The notes under the pieces are model-generated. The model saw only the letters and a list, made by a program, of their open reading frames with translations. It was not told the origin of the DNA and searched no databases. DNA of 64,000 nucleotides from Chersky-840 sp963848335 (lineage in GTDB: Bacteria > Actinomycetota > Acidimicrobiia > Acidimicrobiales > UBA8190), in assembly GCA_963848335.1 (NCBI GenBank), contig CAWKDD010000003.1, positions 992,001-1,056,000 on the forward strand, read 5' to 3'. This document shows positions 63,442-64,000 of this stretch, one piece after another. How positions within the stretch are numbered: position 1 is the first letter of the stretch; the number at the start of each line of letters is the position of its first letter. Position numbers and translations under genes: made by a program.

Positions 63442-64000
63442 CCGGCCAGCTTCTGACCGGCCAGCTTCTGACCGGCCCGCGCCTGGGGCGCCGTCTGTGC
63501 GGGGGCCGGCGTTCGGTCGGCGCTGTGCTCGTCGGCCAGGTCGGTGGCACGCCAACCGTCTCCCGGCGAGTACCGCTTCACGACCTTGGCGGGCGACCCC
63601 ACCGCCACACAGTGGTCGGGGATGGTGCCGGTGACGACCGATCCCGCCCCCACCGCCACGTTGCGGCCGATGCGGCTTCCCGGCAGCACCACCACCCCCG
63701 TCCCCAGCCAGCTTCCCGACCCGATGTGCACGCTCGACTCGACCGGCCACTGCGCCCCGATGGGCACGTCGGGGTCGCGGTACACGTGGTTCTGGTCGGT
63801 GATGTAGACGTAGGGGCCGGTCTGGATGTCGTCTCCGATCTCGATGCAGAAGTGGCCCACGATGTGGCTCCCTCGCCCGATCAGGGTCCGGTCGCCGATG
63901 GACACGACCGGGTCGCTCACCATCTCCTGGCCCGGTGCCATCCCCGCCGACAGTGACACGTAGGGGCCGATCATGGTGCGGCTCCCGATCCTGATCCACC
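63357..64000 (-). CDS. Hexapeptide-repeat acyltransferase, 5' end outside the window
   Basis: The frame runs to the window edge (upstream residues WIRIGSRTMIG) and continues beyond it. The left-handed beta-helix is visible as repeated [LIV]-G-x4 units: VSIGDRTLIGRGSHIVGHF, SVHIGSGSWLGTGVVVLPG, IGRNVAVGAGSVVTG, then VAVGSPAKVVKRY. Such enzymes acetylate sugars (WbbJ/CysE-like). The C-terminal tail (about 60 residues) has AGQKL repeated three times and a Lys-rich end. It is not part of the beta-helix and overlaps the sortase gene. Confidence 0.85.
   Translation of the reverse strand, partial: WIRIGSRTMIGPYVSLSAGMAPGQEMVSDPVVSIGDRTLIGRGSHIVGHFCIEIGDDIQTGPYVYITDQNHVYRDPDVPIGAQWPVESSVHIGSGSWLGTGVVVLPGSRIGRNVAVGAGSVVTGTIPDHCVAVGSPAKVVKRYSPGDGWRATDLADEHSADRTPAPAQTAPQARAGQKLAGQKLAGQKLAGRSGLTAPKKKNSATSDTAPPTL
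63427..63477. repeat. 15-bp tandem repeat including the sortase stop codon
   Basis: Three exact copies of CCGGCCAGCTTCTGA (63427-63441, 63442-63456, 63457-63471) and a partial CCGGCC. The first copy holds the final residues (PASF) and TGA of the sortase. On the opposite strand the repeat is coding and gives AGQKL three times in the acyltransferase tail. Confidence 0.9.

Overview
The window is high-GC DNA with GTG starts, leaderless-looking genes, short intergenic gaps and many secreted proteins with Thr/Pro-rich linkers. The families present (four GH26-like secreted glycosidases, a CAP domain fused to GYW-type beta-propeller repeats, a class E sortase with an LPFTG substrate, Wzz fused to a BY-kinase, TadA-free type IV pili with a PilB/PilC/PilT set) point to an actinomycetote. 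A member of Acidimicrobiia or a close relative is my best guess. That placement is inference; no marker gene is present.

Layout. 0-10.5 kb: mixed housekeeping and stress genes. These are a DksA/TraR-like zinc finger, a SufS-like class V aminotransferase, a secreted CAP/beta-propeller protein, a zinc alcohol dehydrogenase, an AraC/VOC pair, a cupin, tRNA-Lys(TTT), an ArsR/SRPBCC pair, a Tat-exported phospholipase C-like enzyme and an FkbM methyltransferase. 10.5-19 kb: secreted proteins (two GH26-like, one acid-phosphatase-like lipoprotein, a second CAP protein), a broken SDR and a small GNAT. 19.2-31 kb: a type IV pilus locus (pilB, pilC, a major pilin, three large minor pilins, pilT). Almost every gene in it is split by single-base indels. 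31.5-36 kb: an OmpR-type regulator and a very large hybrid histidine kinase, convergent. 36-39 kb: two more GH26-like proteins. 39-44.6 kb: membrane protein, S51 peptidase, pirin, peroxiredoxin, D-hydroxyacid dehydrogenase and ketoacyl synthase. 45-47.5 kb: a PAS-GGDEF-EAL protein. 47.5-64 kb: two beta-propeller lipoproteins and an exopolysaccharide locus (Wzz/BY-kinase, polymerase/ligase-like membrane protein, three glycosyltransferases, priming phosphoglycosyltransferase, LPFTG protein, DUF4012 protein, low-molecular-weight tyrosine phosphatase, sortase and a hexapeptide acyltransferase cut by the window end).

How it fits together. The exopolysaccharide locus holds a complete Wzx/Wzy-style logic minus an obvious flippase: priming transferase, glycosyltransferases, polymerase-like protein, chain-length regulator with tyrosine kinase, and a counteracting phosphatase. 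Sortase and its likely substrate sit beside it. Pili, c-di-GMP turnover, extracellular glycosidases and EPS together suggest a surface-attachment and biofilm programme.

Most notable patterns. (1) Five genes for secreted or c-di-GMP proteins carry upstream boxes of the form TCAA-N16-GCCGATA, resembling FliA/WhiG-type sigma-28 promoters; in the two CAP genes the -10 box lies exactly 7 nt before the start codon. (2) Three genes end in short tandem repeats that include their own stop codon, and a fourth has repeats just after the stop. (3) About 20 frameshifts, mostly +1, are confined to roughly 17-31 kb. (4) The minor pilins are unusually large, one carrying Ig-like repeats.
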